This document shows, piece after piece, positions 26,113 through 34,940 of a DNA stretch of 64,000 nucleotides. Numbering within the stretch: position 1 is the stretch's first letter; each line of letters opens with the position of its first letter. A model generated the notes under the pieces. It was not told the DNA's origin. It did not search any database and worked only from the letters and a program-made list of their open reading frames with translations. The DNA comes from Desulfocurvus sp. GTDB lineage: Bacteria > Desulfobacterota > Desulfovibrionia > Desulfovibrionales > Desulfovibrionaceae. Both the position numbers and the translations under genes were made by a program. The DNA lies in NCBI GenBank assembly GCA_020692325.1, contig JAIMKR010000002.1, positions 144,370 through 208,369 of the forward strand. Reading direction: 5' to 3'.

Positions 26113-27117
26113 ATGAAGATGGACCATTTGAGACTCCCGGCGAAGATCGCCCTGTTCGTACTGGTCGGCGTGCTGCTGCTCGCCGCGGCCGCCTACGCCT
26201 CCGGCAACGACACCGTCGCCACGGCCATGGCCAGCGCCACCGCCCCGGATGGCGCGCATCTCGGACCGGACACGGGCGTGCCCTGGTGGGTCTGGCCCAC
26301 GGTGCTGTTGTTCTTCTGCTTCATCCTGGGCATCATCGCGGTGTTGGCAGGCGTGGGCGGCGGCGTGCTCTACGTCCCGCTGGTGAGCGGATTCTTCCCC
26401 TTCCATCTCGACTTCGTGCGCGGCGCGGGCCTCATGGTGGCCCTGGCGGGCGCGCTGGCGGCCGGTCCCGGTCTGCTCAAGCGCAACTTCGCCAGCCTGC
26501 GTCTGGCGTTGCCGGTGGCGCTCATCGCCTCTTCCTGCGCCATCGTGGGCGCGTATCTCGGCATGGCCCTGCCCACCAATGTGGTGCAGCTGTGCTTGGG
26601 CGGCACCATCGTGTTCATCGCCGGACTGCTGCTGGTGAGCAAGAACACCGCGCACCCGGTGGTGACCAAGCAGGACGCCCTGAGCGTGGCGCTGGGCATG
26701 GACGGCGCCTACCGCGACCCCGCCACGGGCGAGCTGGTGCAGTGGAAGACCCACCACACACTGCCGGGCCTGCTGTTGTTCATCATCATCGGCGTCATGG
26801 CCGGCATGTTCGGCCTGGGCGCCGGCTGGGCCAACGTGCCGGTGCTCAACCTCCTGATGGGCGCGCCGCTGAAGGTGGCCGTGGGCACCAGCAAGTTCCT
26901 CCTCTCCATCACCGACACCTCGGCCGCGTGGGTGTACCTGAACAGGGGCTGCGTCATCCCGCTCATGGCCATCCCATCCATCGTCGGCCTCATGCTTGGC
27001 TCCTTCGTGGGCGTGCGGCTGCTGGCCAAGGCCAAGCCCACGTTCATCCGCTACATGGTCATCGGCGTGCTGCTGCTCGCCGGCGGCAAGGCCCTCATGA
27101 AGGGTTTGGGCATCTAG
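26113..27117 (+). CDS. TauE/SafE-family sulfite exporter-type permease (second)
   Basis: The 334-residue protein has an N-terminal span and then the TauE double repeat (IIAVLAGVGGGVLYVPLVSGFFPF, later GVMAGMFGLGAGWANVPVLNLLMGAP), about eight spans in all. It probably exports sulfite or another sulfur anion. The ATG at 26113 has GAGGAG about five bases upstream. A longer frame from 26008 would run through the promoter region. A DUF1634-like partner follows. Its divergent position from a sigma-54 activator and the long chain of signalling genes downstream suggest expression is tied to a sensed signal. Confidence 0.9.
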   Translation: MKMDHLRLPAKIALFVLVGVLLLAAAAYASGNDTVATAMASATAPDGAHLGPDTGVPWWVWPTVLLFFCFILGIIAVLAGVGGGVLYVPLVSGFFPFHLDFVRGAGLMVALAGALAAGPGLLKRNFASLRLALPVALIASSCAIVGAYLGMALPTNVVQLCLGGTIVFIAGLLLVSKNTAHPVVTKQDALSVALGMDGAYRDPATGELVQWKTHHTLPGLLLFIIIGVMAGMFGLGAGWANVPVLNLLMGAPLKVAVGTSKFLLSITDTSAAWVYLNRGCVIPLMAIPSIVGLMLGSFVGVRLLAKAKPTFIRYMVIGVLLLAGGKALMKGLGI

Positions 27118-27192
27118 CCCGGGGAATCACGGTCACAACCGAAGCGACACGGGCCGGCCAAGCCGCGCCCGGATATCCATAAGGAGAAAACG

Positions 27193-27621
27193 ATGAGCGA
27201 GAACGCGAAGCATGACGGCAAGGCCTCGCCGGCGCAAATCACCTACGCGAACATGCTGTTCTACGGGGCCTGGAGCGGTCTGGGCATCCTGGTCCTCACC
27301 TACTTTCTGTACATTTCGGGCATCGTGCCGCCGCATGTGCCGCTGAAGGAAATCCCCCTGCTGTGGTCGCAGCCGGTGCACACCTACCTGGAGCTGGGCC
27401 ATGTGCCCGTCGGCTGGGGCTGGCTGGCGCTCATCGGCCAGGGCGACTTCCTCAACTTCATCGGCATCGTGATCCTGGCGTCCATGACGCTCGTTTGCTA
27501 CATTCCGCTCATTCCCTCGCTGCTCAAGCACGGTGAGAAGGCCTTGGCCACCATGGCGGCACTCGAGATCCTGGTGCTGGCCCTGGCCGCCTCCGGCCTG
27601 GTCAATGGCGGCGGACACTAA
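27193..27621 (+). CDS. DUF1634-like membrane partner of TauE
   Basis: The 142-residue protein has three hydrophobic spans (about 25-45, 90-112 and 120-138). It stands 75 bases after a TauE gene, the usual context of DUF1634 proteins. TAAGGAG lies just before the ATG. It is probably a subunit or stabiliser of the exporter. The assignment rests mainly on topology and position. Confidence 0.65.
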   Translation: MSENAKHDGKASPAQITYANMLFYGAWSGLGILVLTYFLYISGIVPPHVPLKEIPLLWSQPVHTYLELGHVPVGWGWLALIGQGDFLNFIGIVILASMTLVCYIPLIPSLLKHGEKALATMAALEILVLALAASGLVNGGGH

Positions 27622-27630
27622 CGCAACCCA

Positions 27631-27672
27631 GGGCGGGACCCGGCGCGGCACGACGCGCGCCGGGTCCCGCCC
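27631..27672 (+). terminator. Perfect 17-bp hairpin between exporter and regulatory genes
   Basis: The arms 27631-27647 and 27656-27672 are exactly complementary and GC-rich with an eight-base loop. No T tract follows. It could be a partial terminator or an RNA-stability element that makes the exporter genes more abundant than the downstream regulators. Confidence 0.5.
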
Positions 27673-27708
27673 GATCGAATCACCCGGACCAACCGGCGGA
27701 GTGACATC

Positions 27709-28998
27709 GTGGACAGCACCCTGGCGACACTCGCACCCCTCGCATCCCCCTTCCTGGGGCTGGCGGCGAGCGGTTTGAATCGGGCGGACCTGCCGCGCAT
27801 CCTGCGCGACCTGCCCTTCGGGGTGGCCGTGGTGGACCTGGAGCGCCGCACGCTCATGCTCAACGCAGCCCTGGAGCGCCTCACCGGCTTCGCCAGCGAC
27901 GAGGCGGCCGGGGTGCCCTGCCGGCACATCCTGCGCGGCAGCTTCTGTCAACACCAGTGCCCTCCCCTTTGCTGCGCCAAGACCGGCGAAAGCCCTTGCA
28001 GGGCCACAAGCCGCGAGGGCACCCTCATCAACCGCCACCGCCGCAAGATCCACGTGCGGCTGACCAGCGTGCCCGTGCTGGACGCCGAGGGCGCACATGT
28101 GTGCACGTTGGAGGTCATCGAGGATCTGACCCCGCTCAAGGAGCTGGAGGCGCGGCTCACGCGCACGGCCGGCCCCGGGGCCATCGTGGGCCGCTGCCCG
28201 GCCATGGAGCATCTGCTGCGCATCATGCCCGCCGTGGCGCAGAGCGACGCAGCCGTGCTGCTCACCGGCGAATCCGGCACCGGCAAGGATTTGCTGGCCG
28301 AGGCGTTGCACCGCGCCAGCCCACGCACCCGGGAGAGTTTCGTCCGAGTGAACGCAACCCCCATGCCCGAGGCCCTGCTCGACGTGGAGCTCTTCGGCCA
28401 GGCTGGCGGAGCGGAAGGCGAAGCGCCCAGGCCGGGCAAATTCCAGCTGGCGCAGAACGGCACCATCTATCTTTCCGAGATCGCCGACATGCCATTGGCC
28501 CAGCAGGGCCGGCTGTTGCGCCTGCTCGACGAGAAGGCCGTGACGCCCGCCGGCGGCGACCGGCCCATGCGGCTGAACGTGCGCGTGCTGGCCGCCACCG
28601 CCCGCGATCCCGAGGGACTCGTGGAGGCCGGGCTGCTGCGCGAGGATCTCTTCCACCGCCTGAACGCGGTGCGTCTGCACCTGCCCCCCGTGCGCGAACG
28701 CGGCGAGGACGTGCAATTCCTGCTCACGCACTTCCTCGGCGTCTACACCACGAAATTCCGCAAGCAGCTCCTCGGCTTCACCCAGGAGGCGCTGGCGCTG
28801 CTCTCGGCCTATGATTATCCCGGCAACGTGCGCGAACTGCGCAACATGGTGGAATACGCGGTCATGGTCTGCCCCGGCGACATGATCGGCACGGAGCACC
28901 TGCCGCCGCAAGTGCATTTCCCGGCCAGTCCCCGAGGGGAGCCGGAGGGCGGCGCGCCGCGTGGCAAACATCCGCACGGCAAACGGGGGACGGCATGA
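27709..28998 (+). CDS. PAS-AAA+ protein of enhancer-binding type, degenerate
   Basis: The 429-residue protein has a PAS-like domain (about 31-150) with a six-Cys cluster (residues 71, 80, 84, 88, 89 and 97), then a sigma-54-activator-type AAA+ domain. Walker A GESGTGKD (187-194) is intact. The sigma-54 contact loop GAFTGA is missing (the place reads GQAGGAEGEAPR), the Walker B Asp is Ser256, and the protein ends soon after the AAA+ lid without a helix-turn-helix. It cannot be a classical activator. It may bind ATP and report redox or metal state to neighbouring kinases. GTG start with GGAG upstream. It overlaps the NifX-like gene. Confidence 0.85.
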   Translation: MDSTLATLAPLASPFLGLAASGLNRADLPRILRDLPFGVAVVDLERRTLMLNAALERLTGFASDEAAGVPCRHILRGSFCQHQCPPLCCAKTGESPCRATSREGTLINRHRRKIHVRLTSVPVLDAEGAHVCTLEVIEDLTPLKELEARLTRTAGPGAIVGRCPAMEHLLRIMPAVAQSDAAVLLTGESGTGKDLLAEALHRASPRTRESFVRVNATPMPEALLDVELFGQAGGAEGEAPRPGKFQLAQNGTIYLSEIADMPLAQQGRLLRLLDEKAVTPAGGDRPMRLNVRVLAATARDPEGLVEAGLLREDLFHRLNAVRLHLPPVRERGEDVQFLLTHFLGVYTTKFRKQLLGFTQEALALLSAYDYPGNVRELRNMVEYAVMVCPGDMIGTEHLPPQVHFPASPRGEPEGGAPRGKHPHGKRGTA

Positions 28999-29345
28999 GC
29001 GGAACCATCCTGGTGACCCTGTACCGCGACGAGGTGGCCCCACGATTCGACCTGGCGAGCGAAGTGCTGCTCGTCACCGTGAACGACGAGGGCCACGAGA
29101 TGCGCCGGCAGGAACTCGTACTGGCCCACGCCAGCGCCGACGACCTCTGCGACCTCATCCTGGACCGTGAGGTCTCCGTGGTCATCACCGGCGGCATGGA
29201 GGACGAGCACTACCACTATTTGCGCTGGAAACGGCTGGACGTGCTGGACGGCGTGGCCGGACTGGCCGAGGACGCCCTCTCCAGGCATCTGCGCGGCGAG
29301 CTTCGCAGCGGGGACATCCTGTTCCCAAGGGGGGGGCATGGGTAG
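28995..29345 (+). CDS. NifX/NifB-type (dinitrogenase FeMo-cofactor) domain protein
   Basis: The 116-residue protein fits the small NifX/NifB C-terminal domain family. It starts with a strand followed by VAPRFDLASEVLLVTVND, and has VSVVITGGMEDEHYHYL in the cofactor-binding half. Such domains bind iron-sulfur or iron-molybdenum precursors. No nif genes are nearby. It overlaps the degenerate AAA+ gene and the histidine kinase gene, so it belongs to the signalling operon. A cluster-binding sensor role is inferred. Confidence 0.7.
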   Translation: MSGTILVTLYRDEVAPRFDLASEVLLVTVNDEGHEMRRQELVLAHASADDLCDLILDREVSVVITGGMEDEHYHYLRWKRLDVLDGVAGLAEDALSRHLRGELRSGDILFPRGGHG

Positions 29346-31110
29346 GCTGGCGGACTTCCTTCGACATTTCCTGGGCGAACCACGCGCCGCCACGACCGAG
29401 ACATCCGGCGCGGCCACAGTGGACGGCTCCGACAACACGGTCTCCTCCGAACGCTACACCTACCTGCGGCGCAAGATCGTCGTGGTCATGGTGGCAGCGT
29501 CGCTCATTCCGCTCACGGTCATGGCCGTGCTCAACTACTACGAGCATCAGAACGCCATGACGCGGGAGATACAGAACCCCCTGCGCGTGCTGGTGAACAA
29601 GACCAAGAACTCCTTCGAACTGTTCCTGACCGAACGCACGAGCACGGTGAGCCTCATCGCCAGCGCGTACTCCTACGACGAACTCTCGGATCAGGCCAAG
29701 CTCACGCGCATCTTCGCCGTCATGCAGAAGGAATTCGAGGGGTTCGTCGATCTCGGCATGTTCGACGCCGCCGGCAATCAGATCAACTACGTGGGGCCGT
29801 ACGAAACCCTCAAGGGCAAGAACTACTCGAACCAGCGCTGGTTCCAGGAGGTGCGCCTCAAGGGCAAGTACGTGAGCGACGTGTTCCTCGGATTCCGCAA
29901 GTTCCCTCACGTCATCATCGCCGTGCAGCACACGGCCGAGAATGGCCGCGTGTGGATAATGCGCGCCACGCTGGACACGCGCCAGTTCGACCGCATCCTG
30001 GCCAGCATGAGCCTCGAACCCGACGCTGACGCCTTCCTCGTCAACACCGATGGACTCATGCAGACCAACTCCAACAACTACGGCAAGGTGTTGGAAAAGA
30101 CCACCCTGCCCCTGCCGCCAAAGACCTTCGAACCCACGGTGCTGCTCACCACCGACCCGCGCGGACGCGAGGTGTTCCTCTCCTACGCCTACTTCCCCGA
30201 GGCCGATTTCGCGCTCATAGCCGTGAAGCCCAAGGCCAGCGTGCTCAAGACTTGGTACACCGTGCGCGGCGACCTGCTCTTCGTGTTCCTGCTGGGCGTG
30301 GCGCTGGTGCTGCTGGCCGCGGTGAGCGTCACCAACACGCTCATCCGCCGCATGAAGGAAGCCGACGACCGGCGCGAGCTGGCCCTGCGCGAGGTGGAGC
30401 ACTCGCAAAAGCTCTCCAGCATCGGCCGGCTGGCCGCCGGCGTCGCTCACGAAGTGAACAACCCGCTGGCCATCATCAACGAGAAGGCCGGCCTGATGAA
30501 GGACATCCTGACCATGAAGGATGTGGAGTTCCCCCTGAAGGCCAAGTTCCTGGCCCAGGTGGAGAGCGTGCTGCGCGCCGTGGAACGCTGCCGGGGCATC
30601 ACGCACCGGATGCTCGGCTTCGCCCGGCGCATGGACGTGACCAGCACCGAGATCGACCTCGGCGAACTCGTCACCGAGACGGCCAGCTTCCTGGAGAACG
30701 AGGCCATGCATCGGCAGGTGGAGGTACGCATGGACATCGATCCCACGCTGCCGCACATCGTCTCCGACCGCAGCCAGCTGCAGCAGGTGTTCCTGAACCT
30801 CTTCAACAATGCGGTGGCCGCCGTGGCCGACGGCGGACTCATCGAGGCCGTGGCGCGGCCCAAGGGCGACGACGCGGTGGTCGTCACCGTGCGCGACAAC
30901 GGCTGCGGCATGAGCGAGGAGACCCTGCAACACATCTTCGAGCCCTTCTTCACCACCAAGAAGGGCAAGGGCGGCACCGGCCTCGGGCTCTCCATCACGT
31001 ATGGCATCGTCAAGCGGCTCGGAGGCGAAATCTCCGTGGAGTCCGCCCCGGGCGTCGGCACCACGCTCACCATCACCCTGCCCAAGGGGCAGCGCGAGGC
31101 ACTGGCATGA
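29338..31110 (+). CDS. Membrane sensor histidine kinase with dCache-type sensor
   Basis: The 590-residue kinase has a span near residues 45-65, a large periplasmic double-Cache-type sensor up to about residue 305, a second span (about 310-335), HisKA with the phosphorylated His in GVAHEVNNP, and a HATPase domain with N box (NLFNNAVAAV), DNGCGM and GGTGLGLSI. It should autophosphorylate on a periplasmic signal. The ATG at 29338 overlaps the end of the NifX-like gene. Its stop overlaps the start of the next receiver gene, its likely partner. The ligand is unknown, possibly a sulfur compound given the TauE context. Confidence 0.93.
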   Translation: MGRLADFLRHFLGEPRAATTETSGAATVDGSDNTVSSERYTYLRRKIVVVMVAASLIPLTVMAVLNYYEHQNAMTREIQNPLRVLVNKTKNSFELFLTERTSTVSLIASAYSYDELSDQAKLTRIFAVMQKEFEGFVDLGMFDAAGNQINYVGPYETLKGKNYSNQRWFQEVRLKGKYVSDVFLGFRKFPHVIIAVQHTAENGRVWIMRATLDTRQFDRILASMSLEPDADAFLVNTDGLMQTNSNNYGKVLEKTTLPLPPKTFEPTVLLTTDPRGREVFLSYAYFPEADFALIAVKPKASVLKTWYTVRGDLLFVFLLGVALVLLAAVSVTNTLIRRMKEADDRRELALREVEHSQKLSSIGRLAAGVAHEVNNPLAIINEKAGLMKDILTMKDVEFPLKAKFLAQVESVLRAVERCRGITHRMLGFARRMDVTSTEIDLGELVTETASFLENEAMHRQVEVRMDIDPTLPHIVSDRSQLQQVFLNLFNNAVAAVADGGLIEAVARPKGDDAVVVTVRDNGCGMSEETLQHIFEPFFTTKKGKGGTGLGLSITYGIVKRLGGEISVESAPGVGTTLTITLPKGQREALA

Positions 31111-31505
31111 ACAAACAAGACTGGAAGATTTTGCTCGTGGACGACGAGCGCGAATTCATCACGACATTGGCCGAACGTCTGGATCTGCGCGGCATCGCCA
31201 CGCGCGTGGTCTTCGACGGCGAAAGCGCCCTCTCCGCCGTGGCCGAGGAGGAGCCGCAGGTCATGATCCTCGACGTGCTCATGCCCGGCATCAAGGGGCT
31301 GGAGGTGCTGGAGCGCGTGAAACGCACCAATCCCAACGTGCAGGTGCTGCTGCTCACCGGCCACGGCAGCACCCGCGACGGCATCGAGGGCATGCGCCTG
31401 GGCGCCTTCGACTACATGATGAAGCCATTGAACATCGACACCCTCATCGAAAAGATGGAGTCGGCCATCGACTACGCGGAAAAGGCCGCCAAACTCGGCC
31501 AGTAG
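31107..31505 (+). CDS. Single-domain response regulator, likely partner of the Cache kinase
   Basis: The 132-residue receiver has the acidic pair in LLVDDE, the acceptor Asp56 in MILDVLMPG, Thr in LLLTGHG and Lys in YMMKPLN. There is no output domain. It overlaps the kinase stop (ATGA), the best available evidence for a cognate pair. Confidence 0.93.
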   Translation: MNKQDWKILLVDDEREFITTLAERLDLRGIATRVVFDGESALSAVAEEEPQVMILDVLMPGIKGLEVLERVKRTNPNVQVLLLTGHGSTRDGIEGMRLGAFDYMMKPLNIDTLIEKMESAIDYAEKAAKLGQ

Positions 31506-31525
31506 GCCGCGAAGGACACGGAATC

Positions 31526-32152
31526 ATGCGCGAGGCGTTGTTCATGGGGCGGCTCACCGCCCAGGCCACCCACGAGATGCAGAACATCCTGGCCACCATC
31601 CGCGAGACCGCCGGTCTCATGGACGACCTGCTGGCCATGGGTGGCGGCCAGTTCGTCCACGCCGAGCGCTTCAAGCAGGGCCTCGACGTGGTCGCCCAAC
31701 AGGTGGGGCGCGGCATGGAGCTCTCCGAGCAGCTGAACTACTGCGCGCACGCGCCGGAACCCAGCCCGGCTGGTTGCGAGGTGAACGAGGCCCTGCGCTC
31801 GCTGTGCGTGCTGTACACGCGCATCGCCGCGCGTCACCGCGTGCTGCTGGGGCTGGTCCCCGGTCGGGCCGGTCTGCATACGGATCTGCGCGGCATGGAG
31901 GTCATGGATCTTGCCGCCCTGGCGTTGGACTGCGCACTGCCGCTGCTGGAGCGCGACACGGACCTCCGCCTCGTCGTCCAGGAGCAGGGCGGCCTGCCCG
32001 TGGTGCTGCTCCGTGGCGCGAGCTTCGACGATCTGTGCCGGCGCACGGAATTTCTGCCGCTTTCCGACCGCGCGCGCGGGCTTGGCGTGATTCTGCGCGC
32101 GGGACCGGACGGCCAGGGGCTGGCCTTGACGCTTCCCCTCGCGCGAGGGTGA
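31526..32152 (+). CDS. Histidine-kinase-like phosphotransfer protein, degenerate
   Basis: The 208-residue protein opens with an H-box-like helix (AQATHEMQNILATI) resembling the dimerisation/phosphotransfer part of histidine kinases. The C-terminal half has only traces of a HATPase domain (a GLGVIL segment) and no N box. It may act as a His-phosphotransfer or phosphatase component between the several receivers here. AAGGA precedes the ATG. It follows the receiver gene by 20 bases. Confidence 0.65.
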   Translation: MREALFMGRLTAQATHEMQNILATIRETAGLMDDLLAMGGGQFVHAERFKQGLDVVAQQVGRGMELSEQLNYCAHAPEPSPAGCEVNEALRSLCVLYTRIAARHRVLLGLVPGRAGLHTDLRGMEVMDLAALALDCALPLLERDTDLRLVVQEQGGLPVVLLRGASFDDLCRRTEFLPLSDRARGLGVILRAGPDGQGLALTLPLARG

Positions 32153-32266
32153 GTTCACTTGATTTCCGGATGAATGTGTGTAGCAGTTCAGACAAGCAGC
32201 TTGACTTCATCGCACAATCCCGGGGCGGAGTGCACGCCGCGAAACCCGGGGAGAAGGAGGTTCGCC

Positions 32267-32551
32267 ATGCTTGGACTGCGCCAAAGACTTGAGGACGCCT
32301 TCGCCGGAGCGGCTTTCGCCGAAGCCGGCGAGCGGGATGAGGCCATGACGATGGCAGGTGTGCGCCAGTGCGACGCGAGCGCGTCGGACATTTTCGCCGC
32401 CGTGGCCTTCGCCGAGGCCGACTGCCCCGAAACGGCCCTGGAGATGCTTGGCTGCGCGCCCCGTCGGCCCGCACCTTCGCCCGTCTGCGGATTCCTGGAA
32501 TCCGTTGGCCTCGGCGGGGTGCACGTGACTTACGGTCTGGCGGAAGCCTAG
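32267..32551 (+). CDS. Small protein with two FAEA motifs
   Basis: This 94-residue protein contains two copies of a short pattern, FAEAGERDEAMTM (from residue 17) and FAEADCPETALEM (from residue 48). Its tail is rich in Pro and Gly with Cys residues. AGAAGGAGG lies six bases before the ATG, a very strong site. A third copy of the pattern ends the next gene, a response regulator. No known family is recognised. The shared motif and position suggest it binds the same partner as that regulator. Confidence 0.7.
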   Translation: MLGLRQRLEDAFAGAAFAEAGERDEAMTMAGVRQCDASASDIFAAVAFAEADCPETALEMLGCAPRRPAPSPVCGFLESVGLGGVHVTYGLAEA

Positions 32552-32636
32552 CCCAAACGAGGCAACGCCCGGGGGGATTCGGGCCGAACCGATCCCCTCG
32601 GAACAGGGCGCCCAACGCCCCAAACAAGGAGTGCAC

Positions 32637-33095
32637 ATGAGCAAGAAGATCAAGCTGCTGCTGGTCGACGACGAGGAGAATTTCGTCAACACCCTGGCCG
32701 AACGCATGAAGATGCGCGACATGGGATCCGAGGTCGCCCACGACGGCGAAACCGCCCTGGAAATGGTCAAGGGCGAGACCCCGGACGTCATGGTCCTCGA
32801 TCTGCGGATGCCCGGCATCGACGGCGTGGAAGTGCTGCGCAAGGTCAAAAAGGCCCACCCGGAAGTCCAGGTCATCGTGCTCACTGGCCACGGCTCGGAG
32901 CAGGACCAGGAAGTCTGCATGCAGCTGGGCGCCTACGAGTACCACAAGAAGCCCGTGGACATCGACCGGCTCGTCAAGAGCATCAAGGGCGCCTACCGCC
33001 AGAAGATGGAAGACATGATGGTCGCCGCCACCTTCGCCGAGGCCAACGACCACGACGACGCCGACAAGGTCATGAAAGAGGGCAAGGACAAGTAG
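32637..33095 (+). CDS. Response regulator with C-terminal FAEA extension
   Basis: The 152-residue protein is a receiver (acceptor Asp55 in MVLDLRMPGIDG, Thr in VLTGHG, Lys in HKKPVD). It has an extra C-terminal tail of about 30 residues containing FAEANDHDDADKVM, the motif found twice in the preceding small protein. AAGGAG lies five bases before the ATG. The tail is likely a docking peptide rather than a DNA-binding output. Confidence 0.9.
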   Translation: MSKKIKLLLVDDEENFVNTLAERMKMRDMGSEVAHDGETALEMVKGETPDVMVLDLRMPGIDGVEVLRKVKKAHPEVQVIVLTGHGSEQDQEVCMQLGAYEYHKKPVDIDRLVKSIKGAYRQKMEDMMVAATFAEANDHDDADKVMKEGKDK

Positions 33096-33110
33096 CCGGA
33101 AGGAGGCCGC

Positions 33111-34244
33111 ATGAACGCCGTCCTCCTGGTGGATGACGAGCGCGACTTCGCCGACGCGCTCGCCGAGCGGCTCCAGGCGCGGGGATTCCGGGTCACCACC
33201 GCCTACGACGGCGAGGAGGCCCTGCGCCTGGCCGCCGGCTTGGACTTCGATGTGGCCGTGCTCGACGTGAACCTGCCGGGCATGGACGGCTTGGCACTGC
33301 TGCGCGAACTGCGCGCCCTGCGTCCCCAGGCCGAGGCCCTCATGCTCACCGGCTCCAACGATCTGGCCACCGCCGTGGCCGGCATGAAGCTCGGCGCATC
33401 GGACTATCTCGTCAAACCCGTGCCCATCGAGCGGCTGGCCGAGGCGCTCTCCCGCGCGCAGCGCCGACGCGAGGAACGCCTGGAGGGCCAGCGCATGGCC
33501 GAGACGGCCAAGATGGCCGCGCTGGGCCGCATGGCCGAGGGCGTGGCCCACGAGATCAACAACCCCGTGAACACCATGGTCAATCTGGCCGGCTGGCTCG
33601 ACGACCTGGTGGACGATCTGTACGGGCTGCCGGGTTGCGCCGGCGCGCCGGCCCTGGCCGAAATGCGCCAGAGCGTGCGCAAAATGCGCGAGCACGGCCA
33701 ACGCTGCAAGGAAATCACCGGCAAACTCCTGTGCCTGCGGCACGAGGACGACGCCGGACGCGCGCAACCCCTCGCCTGCTCGGTGGAATCCGCCCTGGAC
33801 CTCGGCGCGCTGCTGACCGGCCAGCTCGCCGCCCGGCGCGACCGCATGGAGCATGCGAACGTGCGGCAACGTATCGACATTCCCTCCTCTCTGCCAAAGC
33901 TCTGCCTGCCCGCCGCAGGCCTGCCCGGCTCGGACCTGACCACAGCCATCGGCAACATCCTGGACAACGCCCTCGACGCCATGCCGGAAGGCGGTGAGCT
34001 GCGCCTGCGTGCCGAAACCGGCGACCACGAAGTCCGCGTCATCATCGAGGACACGGGTTGCGGCATCGCGCCCGCGCACATGCCGCGCATCTTCGAGCCC
34101 TTCTTCTCCACCAAAGCCGTGGGACAGGGCACCGGCCTCGGCCTCACCGTCAGCTACGGCACGGTCAAAGCCCTCGGCGGTGACATCGATATCACCAGCC
34201 AGCCCGGCGCGGGCGCGCGCGTGCTCGTCACCCTGCCGTCATAA
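33111..34244 (+). CDS. Hybrid receiver-histidine kinase, soluble
   Basis: The 377-residue protein starts with a receiver (acceptor Asp52 in VLDVNLPGMDG, Lys in YLVKPVP). A coiled linker and HisKA follow (His147 in GVAHEINNP), then a HATPase domain (NILDNALDAM, DTGCGI, GQGTGLGLT). No membrane span is present. The order receiver then kinase suggests that an upstream phosphate signal controls its kinase activity. It closes the rightward regulatory series and can feed the single-domain receivers around it. Confidence 0.92.
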   Translation: MNAVLLVDDERDFADALAERLQARGFRVTTAYDGEEALRLAAGLDFDVAVLDVNLPGMDGLALLRELRALRPQAEALMLTGSNDLATAVAGMKLGASDYLVKPVPIERLAEALSRAQRRREERLEGQRMAETAKMAALGRMAEGVAHEINNPVNTMVNLAGWLDDLVDDLYGLPGCAGAPALAEMRQSVRKMREHGQRCKEITGKLLCLRHEDDAGRAQPLACSVESALDLGALLTGQLAARRDRMEHANVRQRIDIPSSLPKLCLPAAGLPGSDLTTAIGNILDNALDAMPEGGELRLRAETGDHEVRVIIEDTGCGIAPAHMPRIFEPFFSTKAVGQGTGLGLTVSYGTVKALGGDIDITSQPGAGARVLVTLPS

Positions 34245-34312
34245 ATTTCCCCGCGAACCTTCGCCCATCCGGCCCGGCATCCGCTCCGGCAAGGACCCAA
34301 AAGGAGACATCC

Positions 34313-34783
34313 ATGGCCCCGACGCTCCCGCCTCCACTCCATGCGGAACTGCTGCGGCTCATCGCGCCATGCGGCCTGCACTGCGGCGGCTGCCTCGCCT
34401 TCGACGGCGGCGCCATCCGCAATCACGCCCGCGCCCTGCGCGAATTGCTCGGCCCCAACTTCTCCACCTACGCCAAGCGCATGGAAGCCATGGACCCGGT
34501 GCTCTGCCACTACCAGGACTTTTCAGGCCTGTTGGACTTTCTGTCCCTCGGCCCCTGCAAAGGCTGCCGCGATGGCGGCTGCCTCATGGGCAACTGCGGC
34601 GCGCGCGCGTGCGCCCTCTCACGCCAAGTGGACTTCTGCGGTCTGTGCCCGGACTTCCCCTGCGCCAACCCCGCCCTTCCCGAAGGACTCCTCGAACGCT
34701 GGCGGCGCAACGGCGAGCTCCTGCGTGAACACGGACCCGCCGCCTTCCTCGAACTCATCCGCTCCAGTCCGCGTTATCCCTGA
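34313..34783 (+). CDS. DUF3795 cysteine-rich protein
   Basis: The 156-residue protein has the DUF3795 pattern: APCGLHCGGCLAF at the start, then CKGCRDGGC, NCGARACAL and FCGLCPDFPC. The twelve or so Cys residues suggest metal or iron-sulfur binding. The family is widespread in anaerobes and uncharacterised. AAAAGGAGACATCC precedes the ATG. Confidence 0.85.
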   Translation: MAPTLPPPLHAELLRLIAPCGLHCGGCLAFDGGAIRNHARALRELLGPNFSTYAKRMEAMDPVLCHYQDFSGLLDFLSLGPCKGCRDGGCLMGNCGARACALSRQVDFCGLCPDFPCANPALPEGLLERWRRNGELLREHGPAAFLELIRSSPRYP

Positions 34784-34940
34784 GGGGAAAACGGCCTCCG
34801 GTGGCCGGAGGGAAACCTTTCCAGAGGAAAGGTTCTCCCCCCGGTCCCCCCTTCCAAAGACTTTTTCAGGTGACACGGACAGGCCAGTTCTCCCCGCCGT
34901 CCCAATCGTTGCGGCAGGCTTCACTTCCCTCTCCGCCTTC

